Below, piece after piece: positions 1 to 6,662 of a DNA stretch of 15,067 bases. Source of the DNA: Firmicutes bacterium CAG:110 (GTDB taxonomy: Bacteria; Bacillota; Clostridia; Oscillospirales; Oscillospiraceae); NCBI GenBank assembly GCA_000434635.1, contig HF988107.1, positions 1 to 15,067 of the forward strand, given 5' to 3'. The stretch's first letter is position 1. Each line of letters starts with the position of its first letter. The notes beneath the pieces were generated by a model. It was not told where the DNA came from, searched no databases, and saw only the letters and a program-made list of their open reading frames with translations. Position numbers and translations under genes: made by a program.

Positions 1-1
1 C

Positions 2-712
2 GGAGAAGTCACCGCCAATGGCGGGTGGTGCGGCGCAGGCATCGGCGGCGGACCTAGAGGCAACGGCAGTGATATCACCATCTCCGGCGGGAAGGTTATT
101 GCCAATGGCGGGTTGTGCGGCGCAGGCATCGGCGGTGGCTATAAAGGGAGCGGCAGCGATGTTACCATCTCCAAGGATTCCCGGGTGGAGGCTACAGGCG
201 GAGATCCGTGCCTATTAGGAGGTTACGGTGCGGCCATCGGCGGCGGTGGATATAACACCGACACAGGTAATCAGGTTGACGGCAGTGAGATAGAACCGGA
301 CACCTCCGGGCTGTACACCACCGGCAAGGTGGAGCGGAAATCCGGCGACGGAACTGTCCTGGACACCATCGTCGGCACGGTATCCGCTTCCTCTGAAGAA
401 CCAGACAAGCGGGAGCCGCTCTACCGGGTGCTCAACCTGGATGGCAGCACGCTGAAGCACCAGGCGGAAACCGCGGACGGCGTTCTGACCCTGACAGCCA
501 AGGCCGACGGCGCCATTCTCACCGGCACCCTCCGGGCGCTGGGCTATCTGCAAAACCAGGGCATTGAGAAGATCACCTTCACCGACGGCACCCACACGGC
601 GAGCATCGTTCTCGCCGACCTGATCGCCAAGGGCGAAGCCGAGGCCGTCTACGTCCTCACTCTGGGCGCGGCAAACACCCTGACCCTGAACGGCGAAGCC
701 ATCGATTTCTGA
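2..712 (+). CDS. C-terminal part of a glycine-rich repeat surface/secreted protein (5' truncated)
   Basis: The frame is open from the left edge to a TGA at 710-712, giving 236 residues; the true start lies outside the window, and internal GTG/TTG codons are not credible starts. The first ~75 residues are two clear copies and one degenerate copy of a 29-30 residue unit built around V(T/I)A(N/T)GG...CGAGIGGG...GSD(I/V)TIS. The rest is a non-repetitive tail (about residues 100-236), rich in Thr, Asp and Gly, that looks like a small beta-rich domain. Repeats of this GAGIGGG type occur in large extracellular proteins of gut Clostridia, some annotated as carbohydrate-binding or adhesin-like; the function here is not established. 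No LPXTG motif or C-terminal membrane anchor is present, so surface attachment, if any, must lie elsewhere. It ends 17 nt before a strong hairpin. Confidence 0.75.
   Translation, partial: GEVTANGGWCGAGIGGGPRGNGSDITISGGKVIANGGLCGAGIGGGYKGSGSDVTISKDSRVEATGGDPCLLGGYGAAIGGGGYNTDTGNQVDGSEIEPDTSGLYTTGKVERKSGDGTVLDTIVGTVSASSEEPDKREPLYRVLNLDGSTLKHQAETADGVLTLTAKADGAILTGTLRALGYLQNQGIEKITFTDGTHTASIVLADLIAKGEAEAVYVLTLGAANTLTLNGEAIDF
8..250 (+). repeat. Tandem coding repeats, ~87-90 nt unit (GAGIGGG motif)
   Basis: The 12-mer GCCAATGGCGGG occurs at 14-25 and again at 101-112, a period of 87 nt (29 codons). The following GTGCGGCGCAGGCATCGGCGG block also repeats at the same spacing. A third, diverged unit begins with the VEATGG codons at 185, offset 90 nt from the second. 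The array probably continues to the left beyond the window. Confidence 0.75.
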
Positions 713-728
713 TTATAATACACAATGC

Positions 729-760
729 GCCCCCGGTTCTGTCGAACCGGGGGCATATTT
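729..760. terminator. Bidirectional rho-independent terminator between surface-protein gene and nadE
   Basis: A perfect 11-bp stem, GCCCCCGGTTC (729-739) with GAACCGGGGGC (744-754), encloses a TGTC loop. On the plus strand it is followed by an A/T-rich ATATTTTATA tail; on the minus strand the tail is less U-rich. It lies between two convergent genes (stops at 712 and 760), so it plausibly serves both. Confidence 0.8.
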
Positions 761-2688
761 TATAGATTCTCAACTTCGTCCAGCCACAGTCTTGCGCCGG
801 CGTCGCTGGGCATCCGCCAGTCCCCTCTTGGGCTGAGGGTGACGGAGCCGACCTTCACGCCGTCGGGCAGGCAGCTGCGCTTGAACTGCTGGGTGAAGAA
901 CCGGCGATAGAAGGTTTTCAGCCATTTTTTGATGACTTCCGGCTCAAAATCCCCCGCGAACGCCCGACAGGCCAGGGTGTAGATTTTCGTGGGGCGGAAG
1001 CCGAAGCGGAGGACATAGTACAGGAAAAAGTCATGCAGCGCGTAGGGGCCGACCAGATCCTCGGTGTGCTGGGCGATCTTCCCCTCGGCGTCCGGGGGCA
1101 GCAGCTCCGGGCTGATGGGGGTGTCCAGAATATCCTGAAGCACCGCCCGGGAGGGGGCGAAGGCGGGCATTTCCGAAATCGCGTCGATCATCCAGCGGAT
1201 GAGCGTCTTGGGAATGGAAGCGTTCACGCCGTACATGCTCATGTGGTCGCCGTTGTAGGTACACCAGCCGAGAGCCAGCTCGCTCAAATCGCCGGTGCCC
1301 ACCACGATACCGCCGACGACACTGGCGTAGTCCATGAGGATCTGCGTCCGTTCTCTGGCCTGAGAGTTTTCGTAGGTGCCGTTGTGGATACTTGGGTCGT
1401 GGCCGATGTCGGAAAAGTGGAGGTTCACCGCGTCTTTGATATTGATCTCCTTGCAGGAGATTCCCAGGGTGCGCATCAGCTCCCAGGAATTGTTGTACGT
1501 CCGGTCGGAGGTGCCGAAGCAGGGCATGGTCACGCCGCAGACATCCGACGCGGGCCGCCCCAGCTGACGCATGGCCTCCACGGACACCAGCAGCGCCAGC
1601 GTGGAGTCCAGTCCCCCGGAAATGCCGACGACCGCTTTCGCGCTGCCCAGAATGGCCAGCCGCTGTTTCAGCCCCGCCACCTGCATGTGGAAAATTTCCA
1701 TGCACCGCTGGACGCGGTTCTGCTTCCCCGCGGGGACGAAGGGCAGCTTCGCCAACGGGTAGCGCGTGCCGTCGCTGCGAAGTTCCGGGGCGCGGGTGTC
1801 TATCAGGACGGCGGGACTGCCTTGGTTCTGCTGGGCGGCGTCCTTGAAGCCCTTGTTTTTCATCCGGTCGGCGCGGATTCTGCCCAGGTCGCAGTCGCAG
1901 ACCAGCATGTAGTCCGACGCAATGGGTTCCTCCGTTTCGGCAAGGAGCCTTCCGTCCTCCCCGATCAGGCTCTGGCCGGAGAAAATCAAATCCTGTGTGG
2001 ACTCCGTGGAACCGGCGGAACAGTAGGCATAGACGCAGTTCAGCGCGGCGGACTGGTGCTGCACCAGCCCCCGGCGGTAGGCGCGCTTGCCGATGGTCTC
2101 ATTGGAGGCGGAGAGATTCAGAATCACCTCCGCGCCGTTCAGCGCCAGAAACGTGGACGGCGGCAGGGGCGTCCACATATCCTCGCAGATCTCCACGCCC
2201 AGCAGTGCGCCGCCAACGCGGAAAACGGCTCTCGGGAGAATGGGGACAGGCTCGCCCAGAAGCTCCGCCACATCCTCCGTCACCTCCGCCCCGGAGGAAA
2301 ACCAGCGCTTTTCGTAAAACTCATTATAATTGGGAATGTAGGTCTTCGGCACCAGGGCGTGAATCTTTCCCCGGGAAATGACGGCGGCGCAGTTGTACAT
2401 CCGCATTCCCGTCCGGACGGGCAGTCCCACCACCGCCGTTACATTGGGGTAATTCTTCGTGTAACCGGCAATTTTCCGGATTCCCTGCTGAACTCCCGTC
2501 CAGAGGGTGTCCTGAAAGAACAAGTCCTGACAGGAATACCCGGTAAGCGCCAGCTCCGGGAACAGGACGATATCCGCCCGCTCCCCGTCGGCTTTTTCGA
2601 TATAGGCGCAGATACCCTCCGCGTTCTTCGCCGTGTCCCCCACCCTGACCGCCGGTACGGCGCAGGCAATTCTGATAAAATCCAGCAT
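760..2688 (-). CDS. nadE: Glutamine-dependent NAD+ synthetase
   Basis: Makes NAD+ from nicotinic acid adenine dinucleotide, ATP and glutamine, the last step of NAD synthesis, in the cytoplasm. The 642-residue product has the two-domain layout of the long family. An N-terminal nitrilase-type glutaminase carries the expected Glu-Lys-Cys triad (E45 in FPELALTG, K115 in VPKTYIP, C168 in GVEICED). The C-terminal synthetase has the PP-loop SGGLDS at 357-362 and the TGDLSELALGWCTYNGDHM block that binds substrate and ATP. The start at 2686-2688 is chosen because GGGAGGA sits 8 nt upstream and MLDFIRIACAVP matches the family N-terminus; the longer reading to 2817 runs through the promoter and adds a hydrophobic stretch with no counterpart. 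The gene is monocistronic with its own promoter at 2719-2747 and a shared terminator at 729-760. The call is firm. Confidence 0.97.
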   Translation of the reverse strand: MLDFIRIACAVPAVRVGDTAKNAEGICAYIEKADGERADIVLFPELALTGYSCQDLFFQDTLWTGVQQGIRKIAGYTKNYPNVTAVVGLPVRTGMRMYNCAAVISRGKIHALVPKTYIPNYNEFYEKRWFSSGAEVTEDVAELLGEPVPILPRAVFRVGGALLGVEICEDMWTPLPPSTFLALNGAEVILNLSASNETIGKRAYRRGLVQHQSAALNCVYAYCSAGSTESTQDLIFSGQSLIGEDGRLLAETEEPIASDYMLVCDCDLGRIRADRMKNKGFKDAAQQNQGSPAVLIDTRAPELRSDGTRYPLAKLPFVPAGKQNRVQRCMEIFHMQVAGLKQRLAILGSAKAVVGISGGLDSTLALLVSVEAMRQLGRPASDVCGVTMPCFGTSDRTYNNSWELMRTLGISCKEINIKDAVNLHFSDIGHDPSIHNGTYENSQARERTQILMDYASVVGGIVVGTGDLSELALGWCTYNGDHMSMYGVNASIPKTLIRWMIDAISEMPAFAPSRAVLQDILDTPISPELLPPDAEGKIAQHTEDLVGPYALHDFFLYYVLRFGFRPTKIYTLACRAFAGDFEPEVIKKWLKTFYRRFFTQQFKRSCLPDGVKVGSVTLSPRGDWRMPSDAGARLWLDEVENL

Positions 2689-2718
2689 AGGAATTCCTCC
2701 CGATCTTTTTCTGAGGGT

Positions 2719-2747
2719 ATCATACCATATTCTTCCCGATTTGCCAA
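2719..2747 (-). promoter_or_regulatory. Sigma-A-type promoter of nadE
   Basis: Read on the minus strand: -35 TTGGCA (2747-2742), 17-nt spacer, -10 TATGAT (2724-2719). Transcription would begin near 2712, giving a short leader of about 24 nt that contains the GGGAGGA ribosome binding site. The match to consensus and the spacing are both good. Confidence 0.8.
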
Positions 2748-2781
2748 GAGAATATAAAAAAGGAATCCCGCACAGAAAAGA

Positions 2782-2810
2782 GTGACAGATAAGCCAAAGT
2801 GTGATATAAA
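2782..2810 (+). promoter_or_regulatory. Putative promoter of the sigma factor/membrane protein pair
   Basis: -35 GTGACA (2782-2787), 17-nt spacer, -10 TATAAA (2805-2810); each hexamer has one mismatch to the housekeeping consensus. The predicted start near 2817 leaves an AT-rich leader of roughly 120 nt before the sigma gene. The promoter is divergent from, and does not overlap, the nadE promoter. Since it resembles a housekeeping promoter, autoregulation by the ECF factor is not evident from it. Confidence 0.6.
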
Positions 2811-2940
2811 GAATCATGGATAAACAGCGGCAGAATCTTCAAAAAATCGAAAATTTTTCTGAAAGCCTGCAATATGAAGCCATATTTTTGCGAGCATATA
2901 AGTGAAGGGCCTTTCAAAAAGAAACAAAGGAGGTGTTTGC

Positions 2941-3498
2941 ATGGACGATCAAAAAAAAGTAGACCTGTATTGGCAGCGTTCCGAGAAAGCGATTGAAGAA
3001 ACGGATTCCAAATACGGCGGCTATTGTTTCAGCATTGCCTACAATGTCCTGGCAAACAAGGAAGATGCCGAGGAAAGTGTCAGTGATACCTATATGGCGG
3101 CGTGGAATGAACTTCCGCCCCATCGCCCTTCGATACTTGCAGCCTTCCTCGGTAAAATCACCCGCAATATCTCCATCAGCCGGTGGAGATCCCGCAGCGC
3201 ATACAAGCGGGGCGGCGGTGAGATTGTTCTTGCTTTGGAGGAATTGGATGAATGCGTCGCGGATTCGCAGAATGTGGAAGCAGACTATATCAGGAGGGAA
3301 GCCGCAGCGGCTTTTAACCGTTTTCTGGATACGCTTCCGGATACAGAGCGCAAAATCTTCCTGCGCCGGTATTGGTGCCTTGACCCGATTGCGGATATCG
3401 CGGCAAATTTCGGATTTTCCCAGAGCAAAGTCACGTCGATCCTGTACCGGACAAGAGCTAAGCTCCGGGTGCAGCTGGAAAAGGAGGGCTTTGTATGA
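2941..3498 (+). CDS. ECF-like sigma-70 family RNA polymerase sigma factor
   Basis: An alternative sigma factor of 185 residues, directing RNA polymerase to a small regulon. Region 2 spans about residues 20-88 (YCFSIAYNVLANKEDAEESVSDTY, then ITRNISISRWRSRSAYKRGGGE), and region 4 spans about 120-180, with LPDTERKIFLRRYW followed by a helix-turn-helix ending SQSKVTSILYRTRAKL. Region 3 is absent, as expected for this class. The start at 2941 is fixed by AAAGGAGGTG at 2926-2935; a GTG at 2902 in the same frame would place this SD inside the coding sequence. The downstream gene overlaps by 4 nt (ATGA), which points to a sigma factor with a membrane partner. The regulon and the signal are unknown. 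AT-richer codon use than in the flanking genes is visible. Confidence 0.9.
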   Translation: MDDQKKVDLYWQRSEKAIEETDSKYGGYCFSIAYNVLANKEDAEESVSDTYMAAWNELPPHRPSILAAFLGKITRNISISRWRSRSAYKRGGGEIVLALEELDECVADSQNVEADYIRREAAAAFNRFLDTLPDTERKIFLRRYWCLDPIADIAANFGFSQSKVTSILYRTRAKLRVQLEKEGFV

Positions 3499-5072
3499 AT
3501 TCCAATGATTTGCTGGACATAATCGGCGACGCAAGAGACAGCCATGTGCTGGATGCGGTAAAAACCCGAAATGGGGCGCACCCCGAAAAGAAGCAGCTTT
3601 CCATAAAAAGAGTGGTGCTGATCGCCGCTGTCGTTGCGCTGGCGCTGCTGCTGGTGGGATGTACTGTTGCCTATGTTCTGAGCATGCAGAAACTAAAGAT
3701 TGCGGAAGAACCGGGTGTTCGGAACTTTAACGTAGAAGGAACGTGGGTCAGTCCTACAGAGGTAACGCAGGACATTATCTCTATTCGGGGATATCCCGGA
3801 AGTTCCAATCAGCTCGCCACACAGGAGTGGTATGAATTTGAAAAGACTTACGATCCCGGCCATGAATTGATGGCGGATGAAAACGTAAACGGTATCCCTG
3901 ATAACTACTATTTTGCTTACAACTGTTATACATGGGAAATGGTTGATAAGGTCAATGAGATTGCCGATAAATATAATCTGAAACTGCTCAGCCCTGAAAC
4001 TGTAGTCCAGCGCTGGCAGATTGACGTTATGTTTGATGTACTGGGAATCGATGGTGTCTGCCATGAAGAGAAAACAGCAAAAATCAACGAGGGGACAGGC
4101 ATCTTCTACCCGGAAGGAAACTTCAAGTATGAGTTCGATTTTTACCTTCCCTTGGAAAACGGTGAGCTGTCACCTCCGATTCCCACCACAGTATTTTACA
4201 CAAAGAAGGATTACTTCGACCCGGACTATCAGAGTATTGACACAGAGTCCTATGAACAGTGGAATTACACCACCTCTGACGGGAACGGCGTTCTGATTGC
4301 AATGAGCAGTCAGGGCGGCTATTTCTTTGCGGAAAACGAAGATGCCTTCATGACCGTCAGTGTACAGATGGCAGCCACCTTCAAGGCAAATGAGGCAGGA
4401 GACTGGAATCGGCAGTGTATGGAACAGGCAGCAGAAGCGATAGATTTCTCATTGAAGCTCCAAACCCCTGACATGACCGGAATCGATGAACGGCTTGCTC
4501 AGGCAGATGCGGAATATGAAGAAACCAAAACATCTGCAAGCAATGCCCGCCGGGAATATGCAACCTATGCCGCCTATATCGCCGAACAGCACATTGGTAA
4601 GCGGGAAAATCTGATTGGAACCCCTTACATTCGCAACTATTATGCGCTGCTTGATGTGACTGGAGACGGGCAGGAGGAGCTTCTGTTGGGGCAGGATAAC
4701 TCTTGTTTCAACGATATATTTACAATCCGGGATGGAAAAGTAGTTGCTATCGAATGGGGGTGCTATTTGAATCTATGTGAAGATGGCGTCATTCGAAGAA
4801 CCAGTTATTTCCCCTTGGATGCAGTATCCGATGATCTGGATAATCCTAGGTACTATGGATTTGGCAGAATAGAAAAGATTGCACAGACGGGGAAAGAACA
4901 CCGGGTAACATTTCTTGGTCTCAACTGTAATATGACCACCAGAGAGTGGACGATGACCAACGAGGAAACAGGTGAAGAAACACCCGTCTCACAGGAGGAA
5001 GTCGATGAAATTTTGAGTAAATACCCCTTGGTGGATATTGAAATGAAATCAATTTTCGACTTCCCGTCATAA
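3495..5072 (+). CDS. Membrane- or lipid-anchored protein coupled to the sigma factor; putative anti-sigma/sensor
   Basis: 525 residues; not assigned to a named family. The ATG overlaps the sigma stop, with AAGGAGGG at 3481-3488 as SD. Residues 1-37 are short and charged, and residues ~38-63 form a strong hydrophobic segment after KKQLSIKR, so the remaining ~460 residues are probably outside the cell. That segment contains LVGC (53-56), which resembles a lipobox; either a single-pass membrane protein or a lipoprotein with an unusually long N-region is possible. Two Asp/Asn-rich loops resemble calcium-binding turns: DENVNGIPD (128-136) and DVTGDGQEE (387-395, FG-GAP-like). The gene pairing suggests a sensor or anti-sigma role (inference). 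However, no zinc-binding anti-sigma motif is seen, and the cytosolic part is short for a classical anti-sigma domain. The gene ends before the terminator at 5128. Confidence 0.7.
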   Translation: MNSNDLLDIIGDARDSHVLDAVKTRNGAHPEKKQLSIKRVVLIAAVVALALLLVGCTVAYVLSMQKLKIAEEPGVRNFNVEGTWVSPTEVTQDIISIRGYPGSSNQLATQEWYEFEKTYDPGHELMADENVNGIPDNYYFAYNCYTWEMVDKVNEIADKYNLKLLSPETVVQRWQIDVMFDVLGIDGVCHEEKTAKINEGTGIFYPEGNFKYEFDFYLPLENGELSPPIPTTVFYTKKDYFDPDYQSIDTESYEQWNYTTSDGNGVLIAMSSQGGYFFAENEDAFMTVSVQMAATFKANEAGDWNRQCMEQAAEAIDFSLKLQTPDMTGIDERLAQADAEYEETKTSASNARREYATYAAYIAEQHIGKRENLIGTPYIRNYYALLDVTGDGQEELLLGQDNSCFNDIFTIRDGKVVAIEWGCYLNLCEDGVIRRTSYFPLDAVSDDLDNPRYYGFGRIEKIAQTGKEHRVTFLGLNCNMTTREWTMTNEETGEETPVSQEEVDEILSKYPLVDIEMKSIFDFPS

Positions 5073-5127
5073 CCCGATACAGATGCTTGCTGCATTTTGG
5101 CATCTGTGCGGTGCTGCCAGAAAAATA

Positions 5128-5164
5128 CAGGGAAGGGCTTTTGCCCTTCCCTGCTGTCTTTTTT
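5128..5164. terminator. Bidirectional terminator between the sigma/membrane pair and metK
   Basis: A perfect 11-bp stem, CAGGGAAGGGC (5128-5138) and GCCCTTCCCTG (5143-5153), encloses a TTTT loop. On the plus strand a T6 run follows at 5159-5164. On the minus strand the hairpin is followed by TATTTTTC. Both convergent genes can end here; the metK stop codon (5163-5165) overlaps the plus-strand T run. Confidence 0.9.
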
Positions 5165-6308
5165 AAATTCCGGAAAGCTGGCGCAGCTTGTCCGCCAGAT
5201 CTGTCTGCTCCCACGGGCGGCTCTCAATGCCGAAGTGGCCGTGGGCGGCGGTGTCTGCGTAGATAGGACGACGAAGGTCGAGCTTGCGGATGATCCCGGC
5301 GGGGGTCATGTCGCAGGTCTCCCGCAGAAGCTCCGTCATTTTCTCGTCGGAGATCTTGCCGGTGCCGTAGCTGTCCACCCGAAGGGACACCGGCTGGGCA
5401 ACGCCGATGGCGTAGGCCAGCTGCACCTGCACCTTGGTTGCAAGACCCGCGGCAACCAGATTTTTCGCCATGTATCTCGCCATATACGCCGCACTGCGGT
5501 CAACCTTGGTGGGGTCCTTGCCGGAGAATGCGCCGCCGCCGTGGGAGAAATAGCCGCCGTAGGTGTCCACGATGATCTTCCGCCCGGTCAGGCCGGTGTC
5601 GCCGTTGGGGCCGCCGATGACGAAATTGCCGGTGGGGTTGATGTGGATATGGGCAACGTTCTCAATGTGGAAGCCGTAACGCTCCAGAACCGGGGCAATC
5701 ACATTCTCCCGGACGTATTTTCTCAGCGCTTCGATGGCAAAATCCGCGCTGTGCATGATGGAGACAACCACGGTGTCGATTCCCACCACGTTGCCCTGCT
5801 CGTCGAATTCCACCGTGACCTGGGTCTTTCCGTCGGGGCGAAGCAAGTCCGTCTCGTGGACGCACTGGGTCAGGCGGCTGCACAGGGCGCGGCTGAGGGC
5901 TGCGGGCAGGGGCATCAGTTCCGGGGTCTGGGTGCAGGCGCCGCCGAACATCATGCCCTGATCGCCCGCGCCGCCGACCTCGTCGTTGGTTCCCAGAGCA
6001 ATGTCGGCGGACTGGGTATGAATGCGGCACTGAATTTCCACCGTGTCGGCGTCGAAGCCGTCGCCGGGGTAGACATAGCCGATCTTCCGGATGGCCTCCC
6101 GGGCAACGGCAGCGTAGTCAACGGTAGCTTTCGTGGTGATCTCGCCGCAGATGATGCAGAAATTTGTGGTGACCATGGTCTCGCAGGCCACGCGGGAATG
6201 GGGGTCCTGCGCAAGGCAGGCGTCCAGAATGGCGTCGGAGATGGAGTCCGCTACTTTGTCAGGGTGTCCGTTGGTGACACATTCAGAGGTAAAAAGTCTT
6301 TTTTCCAT
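5163..6308 (-). CDS. metK: S-adenosylmethionine synthetase (methionine adenosyltransferase)
   Basis: Makes S-adenosylmethionine from methionine and ATP in the cytoplasm. The 381-residue length is typical. Both signature blocks are present: GAGDQGMMF at 113-121 and GGGAFSGKD at 257-265. H15 and D17 of GHPDK and K161 of RPDGKTQVT, which bind ATP and metal, are also present. The N-terminal block reads SECVTNGHPDKVADSISD, where the common form is SESVTEGHPDKIADQISD, so this belongs to a somewhat diverged branch, but the catalytic residues are kept. The ATG at 6306-6308 is preceded by AAAGGAA at normal spacing. The gene is transcribed from 6500-6527 through a SAM-I riboswitch, giving feedback by its own product: high SAM should terminate transcription before the gene. 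The identification is firm. Confidence 0.97.
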   Translation of the reverse strand: MEKRLFTSECVTNGHPDKVADSISDAILDACLAQDPHSRVACETMVTTNFCIICGEITTKATVDYAAVAREAIRKIGYVYPGDGFDADTVEIQCRIHTQSADIALGTNDEVGGAGDQGMMFGGACTQTPELMPLPAALSRALCSRLTQCVHETDLLRPDGKTQVTVEFDEQGNVVGIDTVVVSIMHSADFAIEALRKYVRENVIAPVLERYGFHIENVAHIHINPTGNFVIGGPNGDTGLTGRKIIVDTYGGYFSHGGGAFSGKDPTKVDRSAAYMARYMAKNLVAAGLATKVQVQLAYAIGVAQPVSLRVDSYGTGKISDEKMTELLRETCDMTPAGIIRKLDLRRPIYADTAAHGHFGIESRPWEQTDLADKLRQLSGI

Positions 6309-6338
6309 TTTGTTTTTCCTTTCTGTCTATCTAAATTG

Positions 6339-6374
6339 AAAAAGAAAAACCGCACACCGAAGATTCGATGTGCG
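6339..6374 (-). terminator. Intrinsic terminator of the metK SAM-I riboswitch
   Basis: On the minus strand, CGCACATCGAA pairs with TTCGGTGTGCG (one GU wobble), spanning 6374-6351 with a tight loop. It is followed by GTTTTTCTTTTTC. It is mutually exclusive with the antiterminator at 6390-6380/6369-6359. Confidence 0.9.
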
Positions 6375-6477
6375 CTCCTATCGAATCCTCATCTTTCGTT
6401 TGCCGCCGGATTTGGCACCTTGTATAAACAGGTTGCCGGGTTTCATCGGGCCGTTCCCTCCACCACTCTTGATAAGG
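6339..6477 (-). ncRNA. SAM-I (S-box) riboswitch with expression platform, upstream of metK
   Basis: Read on the minus strand, the aptamer runs from 6477 to 6387. It starts CCTTATCAAGAG, then GGTGGAGGGA and GCCCGATGAAACCCGGCAAC, then AGGTGCCAAATCC and a closing GATGAGG. These are the conserved S-box blocks. P1 pairs CCTTATC (6477-6471) with GATGAGG (6393-6387). The platform is complete. GAGGATTCGAT (6390-6380) can pair with ATCGAATCTTC (6369-6359) as an 11-bp antiterminator (one GU), while the latter also belongs to the terminator hairpin 6374-6351 followed by the U-rich tract 6349-6339. GAGG is shared by P1 and the antiterminator, so SAM binding should favour P1 and termination. This is an OFF switch for metK. 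Confidence 0.96.
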
Positions 6478-6499
6478 CTTGTATGCAGTTCAACACTGT

Positions 6500-6527
6500 A
6501 TTCTACACGATTTTCTAAAAAAGTCAA
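6500..6527 (-). promoter_or_regulatory. Promoter of the metK riboswitch transcript
   Basis: Read on the minus strand: -35 TTGACT (6527-6522), 16-nt spacer, -10 TAGAAT (6505-6500). The start is predicted near 6493, about 16 nt before the S-box aptamer, so the whole riboswitch is in the transcript. Confidence 0.8.
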
Positions 6528-6550
6528 GCTTTTTGTTTACAAATCCGATA

Positions 6551-6579
6551 TAGACATTTGAATGAATTGCTGATAGAAT
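6551..6579 (+). promoter_or_regulatory. Promoter of the rhomboid-like gene
   Basis: -35 TAGACA (6551-6556), 17-nt spacer, -10 TAGAAT (6574-6579). It is divergent from the metK promoter, with about 24 nt between the two -35 boxes. It leaves a leader of around 75 nt before the GTG start at 6663. Each hexamer has one mismatch to consensus. Confidence 0.65.
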
Positions 6580-6662
6580 GGGGATACGTTTTTTATATTG
6601 AACCTCCATTATGATCTTTAGAAAAGATTTTAATCAGGAAATAGTATCAGGAGTTGAATACC

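Noticed and set aside
1033..2757. Long open frame on the plus strand opposite nadE (574 codons).
   Set aside because: It is an antisense shadow caused by high GC third positions of nadE; it has no SD or recognisable domain. The same applies to the long frames opposite metK (5097-6518) and opposite aroC/pheA (12003-13853).
2689..2817. N-terminal extension of nadE by 43 residues with a hydrophobic stretch.
   Set aside because: It runs across the nadE promoter (2719-2747); the internal ATG at 2686-2688 has a good SD and matches the family start.
2838..2863. AT-rich hairpin (2838-2847 with 2853-2863, one bulge) in the sigma factor leader.
   Set aside because: The stem is almost all A-U, has no following U tract and no match to a known riboswitch; such pairings are expected by chance in AT-rich DNA.
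2816..2905. A 29-codon ORF (ATG at 2816, TGA at 2903) in the leader of the sigma factor gene.
   Set aside because: No SD is present and the ATG coincides with the predicted transcription start, so translation is unlikely; the composition shows no control-codon run.
2720..2917. A hydrophobic 65-codon ORF on the minus strand upstream of nadE.
   Set aside because: It has no SD, overlaps both promoters and its stop falls in the nadE -10 box; the hydrophobicity reflects AT-rich DNA.
6654..6662. TTG at 6654 as start of the rhomboid-like gene.
   Set aside because: AGGAG ends at 6653, directly touching it; the GTG at 6663 has proper 9-nt spacing.
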